64,000 nt of DNA from Lachnospiraceae bacterium (lineage in GTDB: Bacteria > Bacillota > Clostridia > Lachnospirales > Lachnospiraceae): positions 1 through 64,000 of the forward strand of contig SVFK01000004.1 of assembly GCA_015056915.1 (NCBI GenBank). Direction: 5' to 3'. The notes under the pieces are model-generated. The model searched no databases. It was not told the DNA's origin and worked only from the letters and a program-made list of their open reading frames with translations. Below are positions 16,379 through 24,941 of this stretch, piece after piece. Numbering within the stretch: position 1 is the first letter of the stretch; each line of letters starts with the position of its first letter. A program made the position numbers and the translations under genes.

Positions 16379-17926
16379 TCATACCTCATCCTCAGCCGAT
16401 ACCTGCTGCAAATCCTCAATGGCGCCTGCGATTTGGTTGCTACGGATGTCAATGATGGGACCGCCGGTTCCTTCGATATACTCCCGGGTGATTGTTACAC
16501 GGCCGATATTGTCATCCTTAGGGATTTCATACATAATATCCAGCATAAATTCTTCAATGATAGAGCGCAGTGCGCGGGCACCGGTATCTCGCTCCATTGC
16601 TTTATCAGCGATTGCCTCCAATGCATCATCGGTAAATTCCAGCTTTACCTCATCCAGTTCCAGTAGCTTCTGGTACTGCTTTAAAATAGCATTCTTGGGC
16701 TCCTTGAGGATTTTCACCATCATTTCCTTGGTGAGTCCTTCCAATGTATAAATTACAGGCAGACGACCGATAAATTCCGGAATCATACCGAATTTGCGGA
16801 TATCTTCGACGGTCACCTTGGACAAAATATTCTTGTCCTTGCTGTACTTATCCTTCAATTCCGAATTGAAGCCGATGGATGCACTCTTGGACAGACGTTC
16901 CTTAATAATATCCTCCAAATCGGGAAAAGCACCGCCACAGATAAATAAAATGTTTCTGGTATTTACTGTGGCAAGTGGCACCATGGCATTTTTGCTGTTG
17001 GCACCTACCGGCACCTCTACCTCAGCGCCCTCCAAAAGCTTTAGCATGCCCTGCTGAACACTCTCACCGCTAACATCACGGGAGGTCGTATTTTTCTTCT
17101 TGGCAATCTTGTCAATTTCATCGATAAAAATAATACCGCGTTCTGCCTTTTCCACATCATTGTCCGCAGCTGCCAACAGCTTGGATACAACACTCTCAAT
17201 ATCATCACCGATATAGCCTGCTTCTGTCAGGGATGTGGCATCGGCGATAGCAAGGGGCACATCCAACAGCCTTGCCAGGGTCTTTACCAGATAGGTCTTG
17301 CCGGAACCGGTAGGTCCTATCATCAGCATATTGGATTTCTCAATCTCGATTTCGTCCATGGTCTTGGTCGCCACGCGCTTGTAATGGTTGTAAACAGCCA
17401 CGGAAATCACCTTTTTGGCATGCTCCTGTCCCACTACATACTCGTCCAGACTTGCTTTAATCTTATGGGGAGCAGGAATATTTTTGATATCTAACACCGG
17501 CTCCGCAGCTTCTTTTTTCTTTTTCTTTTTCAACTTCTGTTTGTTAGGGATTCCGCCGTCACCCTGCAGATCCGCCAGATTGACAAAGCTGATGTTGGGG
17601 AAACCGTTCTGTCTGGAAAACTGATCCCAATCTCCCTGGAGATTCGGGTTGTTCAGCATGCCCTGATAATCAAATTGACTTACCGTATCCATGGTCTTAT
17701 GCATACAGTCATCACATACGCATATATTATTGGGCAGCTTAAACATCTTGCCTGTTTTACTCTCGGGTCTGCGACAAATAAAGCACACATCCTCATACTC
17801 ATCGTTATCGCTTTTTCCGGCTTTGGAGGTATCAGAAGCATCACCCTGCTCCTGAAGTACTTCCTCTTCCTCCGTCACATCCATTTCCATTTTATCATCT
17901 TCATTATAATAATCTGACATATCCAT
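16379..17926 (-). CDS. clpX: ATP-dependent Clp protease ATP-binding subunit ClpX
   Basis: 515 residues, about 90 more than usual. Residues 1-45 are a very acidic extension. A C4 zinc-binding domain follows (CFICRR...CVCDDC, about 48-75), then a Lys-rich linker, then the AAA+ core: Walker A GPTGSGKT, Walker B GIIFIDEIDKI, sensor and arginine-finger regions, and the IGF loop (SASIGFNSEL) that docks ClpP. So it should unfold substrates for ClpP. It is not next to clpP or tig, the usual neighbours, so the genome may carry another clpX. The ATG at 17926 has AAAGGTG upstream; an ATG two codons later is also possible. Confidence 0.93.
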   Translation of the reverse strand: MDMSDYYNEDDKMEMDVTEEEEVLQEQGDASDTSKAGKSDNDEYEDVCFICRRPESKTGKMFKLPNNICVCDDCMHKTMDTVSQFDYQGMLNNPNLQGDWDQFSRQNGFPNISFVNLADLQGDGGIPNKQKLKKKKKKEAAEPVLDIKNIPAPHKIKASLDEYVVGQEHAKKVISVAVYNHYKRVATKTMDEIEIEKSNMLMIGPTGSGKTYLVKTLARLLDVPLAIADATSLTEAGYIGDDIESVVSKLLAAADNDVEKAERGIIFIDEIDKIAKKKNTTSRDVSGESVQQGMLKLLEGAEVEVPVGANSKNAMVPLATVNTRNILFICGGAFPDLEDIIKERLSKSASIGFNSELKDKYSKDKNILSKVTVEDIRKFGMIPEFIGRLPVIYTLEGLTKEMMVKILKEPKNAILKQYQKLLELDEVKLEFTDDALEAIADKAMERDTGARALRSIIEEFMLDIMYEIPKDDNIGRVTITREYIEGTGGPIIDIRSNQIAGAIEDLQQVSAEDEV

Positions 17927-18017
17927 TCACACCTTTCCTTAACCTGCACCTTTGATTACCACTATATCTCACAATGCAGGCACAACATTTGGCAGTGAGT
18001 TAATTTTCACCTATTTT

Positions 18018-18046
18018 ATTATAACGAATCCCTTATTCATGTACAA
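18018..18046 (-). promoter_or_regulatory. Sigma-A promoter of clpX
   Basis: On the minus strand TTGTAC (18041-18046), a 17-bp spacer and TATAAT (18018-18023). The leader would be about 85 nt. No CtsR-type or HrcA-type repeat is evident near it. Confidence 0.75.
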
Positions 18047-18137
18047 GTGAAGTTTTTATAAACCACCGAAACCGTTTCCTTCATCAGACGTTCCCGTTTG
18101 ACACCCACTGCGCCAAACACTATAATAATTTTATATA

Positions 18138-18302
18138 ATACCGGTAAGGGTAACGTCCCGATACCGTGAGGATGAGGCTCCACCGTCCAAAATGGTTTGA
18201 TTGGTTTGACATCTACAGGAGCCAAGTTGCAAACCAATCAAACCATTTTGGACGGTGGAGCCTCATTCTCACGGTACTTGATGAAATGTTTTCGTCGGTA
18301 TT
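18138..18302. repeat. Long near-perfect hairpin with shared loop module
   Basis: The arms 18162-18207 and 18231-18276 are 46 bp each with one mismatch. The 23-nt loop (18208-18230) runs GACATCTACAGGAGCC then AAGTTGC. Short outer arms AATACCG/CGGTATT (18138-18144 and 18296-18302) extend it. It lies between the divergent clpX and SPOUT methyltransferase genes, so it is not a simple terminator. The loop sequence recurs at the base of the hairpin at 4966-5197. Confidence 0.92.
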
Positions 18303-18339
18303 GTTAGAAATGATTGTTTGATACTGAAAGGGTTTTAGC

Positions 18340-19224
18340 ATGGGAAATATTATTGAAATAACAGATTTTTCTGCACCGGAATTAGATATGTACGCACGGC
18401 TTTCCGAGGCGCAGCTTCTTCACTATTATGAACCAAACGGAGGACTCTTCATTGCGGAAAGTCCCAAGGTAATTGAACGGGCTCTGGATGCGGGTTGTCG
18501 TCCTGTTTCCCTTTTGCTGGAACGCAAGGACATAGAAGGTCAGGCAAAAGAGATTATTGCCCGATGTAAGGATATTCCGGTATATACTGCTGATTTTAAT
18601 GTTCTGGCACAGTTAACCGGCTTTCAGCTCACCCGGGGTGTATTGTGTGCCATGCACCGCCCCAAGCTGCCTACCGTGGAAGAAGTGTGCGCAGGCGCGC
18701 GTCGTATTGCCGTATTGGAGAATGTCATGAATCCTACCAATGTAGGGGCTATATTCCGTTCTGCCGCAGCGCTGAATATGGATGCCGTGCTGCTTACTCC
18801 GGCATGCAGCAATCCTCTGTACCGCCGAGCAATCAGAGTCAGCATGGGCACCGTCTTTCAAATACCTTGGACCTACATCGGCGACGAAATCTCCCAGTGG
18901 CCCAGACCGGGAATGGGAAGGATGAAAGAATTGGGCTTTCAAACAGTAGCTATGGCATTAAAACCCGACTCCATAAACATCGATGACCCACTCCTTGCAG
19001 CGCAGGAAAAGCTCGCAGTCGTACTGGGCACAGAGGGTGACGGTCTTTCCCCTGACACGCTTGCAGACTGCGATTATACCGTATGTATTCCTATGTCCCA
19101 TGGAGTGGATTCCCTCAATGTTGCCGCTGCCAGCGCTATCGCCTTCTGGCAGCTGGGTACAAAAAGCTCCGCAGCCGCAAACAATTCTGACAATTGTGGG
19201 CCACAGAGCCTTCTGACACCTTAA
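18340..19224 (+). CDS. TrmH/SpoU-family (SPOUT) RNA 2'-O-methyltransferase
   Basis: 294 residues. An N-terminal substrate-binding domain (about 1-105) precedes the SPOUT domain with the three family motifs: NPTNVGAIFRSAAAL, VVLGTEGDGL and CIPMSHGVDSLNVAAASAIAFW. It should 2'-O-methylate a ribose in rRNA or tRNA; the exact target cannot be told. The conserved fold ends at FWQLGTK. The last 20 residues (from KSSAAANN) are an extra tail encoded by the repeat at 19166-19209. The ATG at 18340 has GAAAGGG 9 bp upstream. It is one of the few plus-strand genes. Confidence 0.92.
   Translation: MGNIIEITDFSAPELDMYARLSEAQLLHYYEPNGGLFIAESPKVIERALDAGCRPVSLLLERKDIEGQAKEIIARCKDIPVYTADFNVLAQLTGFQLTRGVLCAMHRPKLPTVEEVCAGARRIAVLENVMNPTNVGAIFRSAAALNMDAVLLTPACSNPLYRRAIRVSMGTVFQIPWTYIGDEISQWPRPGMGRMKELGFQTVAMALKPDSINIDDPLLAAQEKLAVVLGTEGDGLSPDTLADCDYTVCIPMSHGVDSLNVAAASAIAFWQLGTKSSAAANNSDNCGPQSLLTP
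19166..19209. repeat. Repeat module within the 3' end of the SPOUT methyltransferase gene
   Basis: The 20 bp GCTCCGCAGCCGCAAACAAT at 19166-19185 is identical to 5144-5163 in the long hairpin near pdaA. The segment itself folds as an imperfect hairpin with GGCCACAGAGC at its other end (to 19209), including compensating pairs. It encodes the non-conserved C-terminal tail of the methyltransferase. Confidence 0.8.
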
Positions 19225-19245
19225 TCCTATAAATAATTCACTTCA

Positions 19246-19267
19246 CACGCTCCGGCTTAGCGTTTTT
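19246..19267 (+). terminator. Putative terminator of the SPOUT methyltransferase gene
   Basis: ACGCT (19247-19251), a 7-nt loop, AGCGT (19259-19263) and then a run of T on the plus strand. It overlaps the stop codon of the convergent htrA gene. The stem is short. Confidence 0.55.
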
Positions 19268-20594
19268 CCTCCGGTCTGCTACCCAGCGTAATTTCTAAAT
19301 CATACTGAACGTATTGTCCGTTTTCAGGTCGCATTACTGTAATCTTGGTACTGTCTCCTGCTGCATAATACTGCAGTACACTTTGCAATGCAGCATAGGA
19401 AGTGATTCTCTCTCCATCAAATTTGGTAATAATATCTCCGTTCATAATACCGGCCTTCTGTGCTGCAGAGCCCTCTTCCACAGATACTACATAGATGCCT
19501 TCGGGCATGTTGTACATCTGGGATATCTGTGCTGTTACCTCCTGCAGGGAGATACCGATATAACCCATATCCTCCTCGGACACCTTTTCCGTTCTGGTCT
19601 GACGTTCCATCAAATCTGCAATAATGGGATTCGCAGAGGTAATAGGAATGGCATAACCCATACCCTCTATAACAGAACCGCCGATTTTGCTGGAATTGAT
19701 ACCGATTACTTCACCATTTACATTCAAAAGTGCTCCACCGGAATTACCGGGGTTAATTGCCGCATCTGTCTGAATAAAGCTTCCTGTGCTTCCGTCATCA
19801 AAGGTAATCTCACGGTCAAGAGCACTGACAATACCGGTTGTTACAGACTGTCCATAGCCCAGTGCGTTACCGATTGCAATAACAGGCACACCAAGCTTCA
19901 AATCATCACTGTCACCCAGAGTAGCAATAGAAATACTCTCTCTGGTTTCCTCACTTAACTCTTCCAGAGACACTGCAATTACTGCCAGATCCATTTCCGC
20001 ATCACGACCCTTAGTATGGGCTTCTGCCTCTGTGCCATCGATAAAGGTTACAAGCAACTGGTCTGCTCCTTCTACCACGTGATTGTTAGAAACAATCAAC
20101 AGCTCAGAATCTGTCTCCGCAACAATAATACCTGAACCACTGGCATTCTCTTCCTCAGAATAGGTCTGTCCCCAGAAATGACCGGTGACGGTATAGTTAT
20201 TAATAATGGATACCATGGCAGGCATCACTTCTTCTACCACACCTGATACATCGGATTCAATCACAGTCACATTGTTCGCATTGGTCAGCTTGATGCCGGT
20301 CTCCTCTTCCATTTCAAGTGCTGTATTGTCTACCTCACTCATCACTTCCACTTTCTCTTCCGGCTCCGACTTACTGATTAGTCCTGTTCCCTGCTGCACC
20401 GCATAAAATCCGATTCCTGCAAACAGTCCAAAAAACAGTCCTAAGCTGATACTCATAAGAAGCTTTTGTCCAAAGCCCATTTTCTTACCAGGCTTCTGCT
20501 CGTTATTTTTGTATTCATTATTATTCTGTCCGCTTACAATTTCACTCCCGGTGGGATAGATATTGTAGCCGGAGTAATTATCATTTTCGTACAT
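19257..20594 (-). CDS. htrA: HtrA/DegP-like membrane-anchored serine protease
   Basis: 445 residues. A cytoplasmic N-terminus rich in Asn and Tyr leads to one membrane segment (LLMSISLGLFFGLFAGIGFYAV, about 60-82). A trypsin-like domain follows with His in VSNNHVVEGADQ, Asp in DAEMDLAVI and Ser in NPGNSGGALLNVNG. The C-terminal PDZ domain has YIGISLQEV, GSAAQKAGIMNGDIITKFDG. It degrades or refolds damaged proteins outside the membrane. The ATG at 20594 has AGAGGT 7 bp upstream; an ATG at 20645 lacks an SD. The promoter at 20648-20677 has paired direct repeats, which suggests activation by an OmpR-type response regulator. Confidence 0.92.
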   Translation of the reverse strand: MYENDNYSGYNIYPTGSEIVSGQNNNEYKNNEQKPGKKMGFGQKLLMSISLGLFFGLFAGIGFYAVQQGTGLISKSEPEEKVEVMSEVDNTALEMEEETGIKLTNANNVTVIESDVSGVVEEVMPAMVSIINNYTVTGHFWGQTYSEEENASGSGIIVAETDSELLIVSNNHVVEGADQLLVTFIDGTEAEAHTKGRDAEMDLAVIAVSLEELSEETRESISIATLGDSDDLKLGVPVIAIGNALGYGQSVTTGIVSALDREITFDDGSTGSFIQTDAAINPGNSGGALLNVNGEVIGINSSKIGGSVIEGMGYAIPITSANPIIADLMERQTRTEKVSEEDMGYIGISLQEVTAQISQMYNMPEGIYVVSVEEGSAAQKAGIMNGDIITKFDGERITSYAALQSVLQYYAAGDSTKITVMRPENGQYVQYDLEITLGSRPEEKR

Positions 20595-20647
20595 AGTAAT
20601 ACCTCTTTTCTGAAAATTTTTATGCTTTTCCATTTCCTTATGCACTT

Positions 20648-20694
20648 AGTATATTCCAGAATTGTGTCCGAATTGTGATGACTTCATGAAGTCA
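20648..20694 (-). promoter_or_regulatory. htrA promoter with 11-bp-spaced direct repeats and a palindrome
   Basis: A -10 box TATACT is at 20648-20653 on the minus strand. There is no good -35 box (ACAATT). Instead the octamer CACAATTC occurs twice in direct orientation, 20659-20666 and 20670-20677, spaced 11 bp, over the -35 region. A 16-bp palindrome (TGACTTCATGAAGTCA, 20679-20694) lies just upstream. One-turn direct repeats are typical of OmpR-family sites such as those of CssR, which controls htrA in Bacillus. Confidence 0.6.
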
Positions 20695-20710
20695 ATGTGA
20701 AAAAAATATT

Positions 20711-22537
20711 TTATTCTACCGTAACGGACTTCGCAAGGTTTCTCGGCTTATCCACGTCACAGCCTCTGCCCACTGCCACATAATAAGCGAACAGCTGCAG
20801 AGGAATAATCGCAAGAGAGTTGGTAAAGTAGGGACTAATTGTAGGTATATAAACCACATAATCTGAGGCTTTTTCAACAGCACTGTTGTCATCATTGGTG
20901 ACTGCCATAACAAATGCACCTCTCGCTTTAACTTCCACAATATTGCTGATTGTTTTTTGATACAATTCCGGTTGTGTAGACAACGCTACAACCAGAGTTC
21001 CCTCCTCAATCAAGGAGATGGTTCCATGCTTCAATTCACCTGCTGCATATGCCTCCGAATGAATATAGGAAATCTCCTTTAGCTTCAATGAGCCTTCTAA
21101 GGAAATAGCATAGTCAATGCATCTGCCGATAAAGAAAATGTCTCTTGCACCTACATAACGGTTGGCAAAGTGCTGTATCTTCTCCTTCTGACCAAGCAGC
21201 AATTCTATCTGATTGGGAATACATCTTAAGTCTGATAACAGTTCTGCAAATTGCGCTTCATCCACATTGCCTCGCACCTTAGCAAGCTTCATGGCAAGCA
21301 TATACAGCGCCACAAGCTGCGCACTGTAAGCCTTTGTGGTAGCAACCGCAATCTCCGGGCCGGCCCAGGTATACATCACACTGTCAGCTTCTCTTGCAAT
21401 AGAACTGCCCACTACGTTGACAATACCCAGCACCTTAAAGCCCTTGGCCTTAGAATCGCGAAGTGCCGCCAAGGTATCGGCCGTCTCACCGGACTGGCTG
21501 ATTACCACTACCATACTGTTCTCCTCCAATATCGGATTGCGATAGCGGAATTCACTTGCCACGTCCACTTCTACGGGAATTCTTGCCAGACCTTCAATAA
21601 CATATTTTGCCGTAACACCTGCATGGTAAGCCGAGCCACAGGCAACTATGTGTATCTTGCGGATTGCTTTCAACTCCTCGTCCGTCATATTCAATTCTTC
21701 AATTACAATATCATTATTGCGAATACGAGGAGAAATGGTATCGGTAATCGTCTTGGGCTGTTCATACATTTCCTTCAGCATGAAATGCTCGTAGCCTGCC
21801 TTCTCAGCCGCATCAGCATCCCAATCAATATTTACGGATTCCTTGGTCAATTCCTCCTGATCCACCGAAAAGAAGCGTAAGCCATCCTTGCGCAGCTGCG
21901 CCACTTCCTGATTGTCCATATAATAAACAGTTCTGGTATATTTTAAAATAGCGGGAACATCAGAAGCGATAAAGCAACCATCCTCATTCTGTCCAACAAT
22001 CAGCGGACTGTCCTTTCTTGCCGCATAAATCTCACCGGGAAAATCAGCAAACATAATACCCAGTGCGTATGAGCCCTCCACACGATGCAGCACCTTGGTA
22101 ATGGCCTCCTGAGGATTCCCCTTATAATAATAATCAAGTAAATGTGCCAATACCTCCGTGTCCGTTTCAGACACAAACTGATATCCCCTATCCTGCAATT
22201 TCTTTTTCAAAGAAATATAATTTTCAATAATACCATTGTGCACTACTGCAATGGTACCGGCATCATTCGTATGGGGATGCGAATTTAAATCGCTGGGTGC
22301 GCCATGTGTTGCCCAACGGGTATGCCCAATACCGCTCACACCCTTCATATTTTCTCCGCCGTGGGTAAGATTCTCCAATACCTTTAATCTGCCCACAGCC
22401 TTTCTGGTAATAATATTTTCTCCATCAAAAATAGCCATACCTGCAGAATCATAGCCCCTGTATTCCAGTCTGGACAGTCCGTCCAGAATAATAGGCGCTG
22501 CCTGTTTATTTCCAATATAACCTACGATACCACACAT
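20711..22537 (-). CDS. glmS: Glutamine-fructose-6-phosphate aminotransferase (isomerizing)
   Basis: 608 residues, full length. After removal of Met, Cys2 of MCGIVGYIG is the nucleophile of the N-terminal Ntn glutaminase domain. Two SIS isomerase domains follow (for example VACGSAYHAG and ISQSGETADTLAAL; IGRCIDYAISLEGSLKLKEISYIHSEAYAAGELKHG). It ends with the conserved PRNLAKSVTVE. It makes glucosamine-6-phosphate, the entry to peptidoglycan and cell-surface amino sugars. The ATG at 22537 has GAAAGGAA. Only 67 bp separate it from the upstream gene, too short for the glmS ribozyme found in many Firmicutes. Confidence 0.97.
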   Translation of the reverse strand: MCGIVGYIGNKQAAPIILDGLSRLEYRGYDSAGMAIFDGENIITRKAVGRLKVLENLTHGGENMKGVSGIGHTRWATHGAPSDLNSHPHTNDAGTIAVVHNGIIENYISLKKKLQDRGYQFVSETDTEVLAHLLDYYYKGNPQEAITKVLHRVEGSYALGIMFADFPGEIYAARKDSPLIVGQNEDGCFIASDVPAILKYTRTVYYMDNQEVAQLRKDGLRFFSVDQEELTKESVNIDWDADAAEKAGYEHFMLKEMYEQPKTITDTISPRIRNNDIVIEELNMTDEELKAIRKIHIVACGSAYHAGVTAKYVIEGLARIPVEVDVASEFRYRNPILEENSMVVVISQSGETADTLAALRDSKAKGFKVLGIVNVVGSSIAREADSVMYTWAGPEIAVATTKAYSAQLVALYMLAMKLAKVRGNVDEAQFAELLSDLRCIPNQIELLLGQKEKIQHFANRYVGARDIFFIGRCIDYAISLEGSLKLKEISYIHSEAYAAGELKHGTISLIEEGTLVVALSTQPELYQKTISNIVEVKARGAFVMAVTNDDNSAVEKASDYVVYIPTISPYFTNSLAIIPLQLFAYYVAVGRGCDVDKPRNLAKSVTVE

Positions 22538-22604
22538 ATTTGTATTCCTTTCTATAATTCCCCGGATTCCCGGAATTCCCTACGATTATCTTTTTGCTTC
22601 AGTC

Positions 22605-23534
22605 CTAAAATTTCGTGCTCCAATATTCCTTGTTGGAGGTAAAAGCCAGAATCCATGACTTTGGTAGCTTCCTGTAATGCTTTCCCAAAAGATATCCGGC
22701 ATACTTACAAGCGCATTGCACATAAAAATATGGTACTTTATCCAACCTGTGCTTCTCCTTCAAATATGCAGTGGTGCGCTTTACCAGCTTCATCCCCTCC
22801 GATTCAGATGGGACACCTGCAAAAATCTCAGGGTGGTCTGCCTGAGAAACACCCAAATCAAAATTCCTGTGGAATTGCTGTCTATGGGTATAATTATGGG
22901 AGTGAATCACCTTTGCTTCCGCCTCATAGGCAATCTTATAGCCGGCCTCGATTGCGCCTGCTGCATATATCATATCCTCATTAAAAATAGTATGTCTGAT
23001 AAAGCCGCCTAATTCCTCATAAAGCTCTCTGCGATAGGCAGCACACACATTGGAACAAAAGAAGGTCTTAATACCCAGTCTGGGAATATCCTCCGCAGAT
23101 TTGATACAGGATGCTTGGGGATAATTAAAGCTTCTGGTGTAACGTTCCACAATAGAGCAGTCCTTTGTAGGCAACTGCATCGCATAAGAAACCGCCACAT
23201 CATCTGATAAATGTTGTGTTAATTTTTCTATCAGAAAGGAATCCGCAGGCATGGCATCCTGTGTCATCATTACAAACACATCCGCGCGAGAGCGCTGCAC
23301 ACCCATGTGTCTTGTTTTCCCATGGTCAAATTCACGTTTTGATAAGTGATACACCTTTACATTCTTATATTTTTCGGAAAACTTGGAACCATATACAAGC
23401 TGCTGAAAATATTTCTCCTCAGTATTCATGAGAATAATATTCTGTATGGGTACTGACTGCTCATTTAGGCTGTCCAACAGCTGAAAAAGCTCCTTTCCCG
23501 GCTTATATAAAGGAATAATGACATCTATATTCAT
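22605..23534 (-). CDS. Glycosyltransferase family 2, rhamnosyltransferase-like
   Basis: 309 residues. The GT-A fold begins MNIDVIIPLYKPGKELFQLLDSL. The stretch KREFDHGKTRHMGVQRSRADVFVMMTQDAMP carries the FDHG motif and the DxD-equivalent QDA found in dTDP-rhamnose-using GT2 enzymes. The later CAAYRRELYEELGGF and NEDMIYAAG hold the catalytic ED. The tail has HRNFDLGVSQ, also usual in that group. It lies at the edge of the polysaccharide locus that carries rfbA, rfbB and rfbC, which fits dTDP-rhamnose as donor. Gap to glmS is 67 bp. Confidence 0.88.
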   Translation of the reverse strand: MNIDVIIPLYKPGKELFQLLDSLNEQSVPIQNIILMNTEEKYFQQLVYGSKFSEKYKNVKVYHLSKREFDHGKTRHMGVQRSRADVFVMMTQDAMPADSFLIEKLTQHLSDDVAVSYAMQLPTKDCSIVERYTRSFNYPQASCIKSAEDIPRLGIKTFFCSNVCAAYRRELYEELGGFIRHTIFNEDMIYAAGAIEAGYKIAYEAEAKVIHSHNYTHRQQFHRNFDLGVSQADHPEIFAGVPSESEGMKLVKRTTAYLKEKHRLDKVPYFYVQCACKYAGYLLGKHYRKLPKSWILAFTSNKEYWSTKF

Positions 23535-23641
23535 TCACTCATTCTCCTTGATTTTCTCTGCCCTATTATACTTTAAATCACCTTATTGTACAAGAAAAAA
23601 CATATTGTAATAGGGAGTGCGCAATCGACTTCCTGCAACTT

Positions 23642-23668
23642 AAAAAGGGAGTCTAAAGGACTCCCTTT
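23642..23668 (-). terminator. Rho-independent terminator after the LCP gene
   Basis: AAAGGGAGTC (23644-23653) pairs with GACTCCCTTT (23659-23668) across a 5-nt loop. On the minus strand a U run follows. It lies 5 bp past the LCP stop codon. Confidence 0.88.
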
Positions 23669-23672
23669 CGCT

Positions 23673-24911
23673 CTAATTCAATCGTTCAATATAAGGTGTG
23701 GTGTCTGTCTCCACCTTCTGGCTGTACTCCTGTACACTATTGGTAACCGTGTATGCCTCATCCTCGAAGAGGAATTGATGCAACCAGACTACATTATCCT
23801 CCAAGTCGGTAGGAATAACACAGCTTCCCGTAGCACCTACATTGGCAACGGTACGCATGCTTTCCTCAGGGAAACCACCTTCGTCTACGATGCGATAGTT
23901 AGCAATGTTTTCTAAAAGCGCCAGAATATCATCATTGGAGATACTGGTATAAACATCATCGATAGCACTGTTAAATACCTTGGTCAGAGTTGCATAATCT
24001 GCTTTTTTGGCCTGTGTCTCAATAGCCTTGATAACCTCTCGCTGACGTGCTGCACGCTTAAAATCATCGCCCGCCGTATAACGGATACGACAATAAGCAG
24101 TCGCCTGCAAACCATCCAGAAGCTGTAAGCCGGGCTCTGTAACAGCCTTATAATCACACTTTAACACTTCTGCAATACCAATCTGGTAATTATTAATATG
24201 CTTCAACTCTTCCTCGTCTACTTCAATATATACACCACCCAGACCATCAATAACCTCACGCAGACCGGCATAGCCCACTGTTACGAAGTCCGTAATATCC
24301 ATATCCAGATTCATGTTCAGCATCTTTACAGCCTGCTCCGCACCGCCTACAGCGTATGCTTTATTACACTTACTGTACTCATCTGTACCAATATTCATAT
24401 AAGTGTCACGATACACACTGACAAGCTTAATATCACCGGTATCCATATTAACGCTTGCTATCATGATACTGTCACTTCGGCTGCCCTTGTACAATTGGCT
24501 GTCCTTCTGTGCATCCACACCAAAAAGTGCAATGTTCATGTAGCCCTGCATGGTGCCGCCTTCTTCTTTTTGCTGGATAACCTCCTCAGGAATTGCAAGC
24601 TTTTCTTCCTCCAGCTCTACTCGCTTAGGACCCTTGTTAGAGAAGACACCTCCCGTCTCAAGCCATGAGAACAGTCCTCCGAACAATGACTTCTCGCCCT
24701 CTCCCTGTGCCTCGGTACTCTGTGCATCCTGACTGGTCTGTGCATCATCCGGTGCAGGCCAGAACAACCAACATAACACCCATACCATAGCAAGAAGAAT
24801 AACGATTTCCACAGCAAAGATAATAATCTTTAATCTCTTTTTGGCTTCACGCTGCTTTGCCGTCATTTTGTTCTTACCCGCTGCATTTCTTTGATTTGAA
24901 TTTGTTGCCAT
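23673..24911 (-). CDS. LytR-CpsA-Psr (LCP) family protein
   Basis: 412 residues. A basic cytoplasmic start with one membrane segment (IIIFAVEIVILLAMVWVLCWLFW, about 30-50) is followed by a Ser/Glu-rich linker and the LCP domain. The domain shows NIALFGVDAQKD, SRSDSIMIASVN, LVSVYRDTYMNI (the Arg that binds the pyrophosphate) and YCRIRYTAGDDFKRAARQREVI. LCP enzymes move lipid-linked glycopolymers onto peptidoglycan, so this is the likely last step for the polymer made by the neighbouring cluster. The ATG at 24911 has AAGGAGA; an upstream ATG at 24935 is less likely. It is the last gene of the run before a terminator. Confidence 0.92.
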   Translation of the reverse strand: MATNSNQRNAAGKNKMTAKQREAKKRLKIIIFAVEIVILLAMVWVLCWLFWPAPDDAQTSQDAQSTEAQGEGEKSLFGGLFSWLETGGVFSNKGPKRVELEEEKLAIPEEVIQQKEEGGTMQGYMNIALFGVDAQKDSQLYKGSRSDSIMIASVNMDTGDIKLVSVYRDTYMNIGTDEYSKCNKAYAVGGAEQAVKMLNMNLDMDITDFVTVGYAGLREVIDGLGGVYIEVDEEELKHINNYQIGIAEVLKCDYKAVTEPGLQLLDGLQATAYCRIRYTAGDDFKRAARQREVIKAIETQAKKADYATLTKVFNSAIDDVYTSISNDDILALLENIANYRIVDEGGFPEESMRTVANVGATGSCVIPTDLEDNVVWLHQFLFEDEAYTVTNSVQEYSQKVETDTTPYIERLN

Positions 24912-24941
24912 TACCCTTTTCTCCTTATTCCACATACATTA

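Noticed and set aside
15360..16380. Shared 14-bp sequence ATTCGGTGGCTGGA after clpX and after the 117-residue gene
   Set aside because: Several exact 14-bp matches are expected by chance in 64 kb, and no surrounding similarity exists.
22538..22604. glmS ribozyme upstream of glmS
   Set aside because: Only 67 bp separate glmS from the preceding gene and no ribozyme core sequence is visible.
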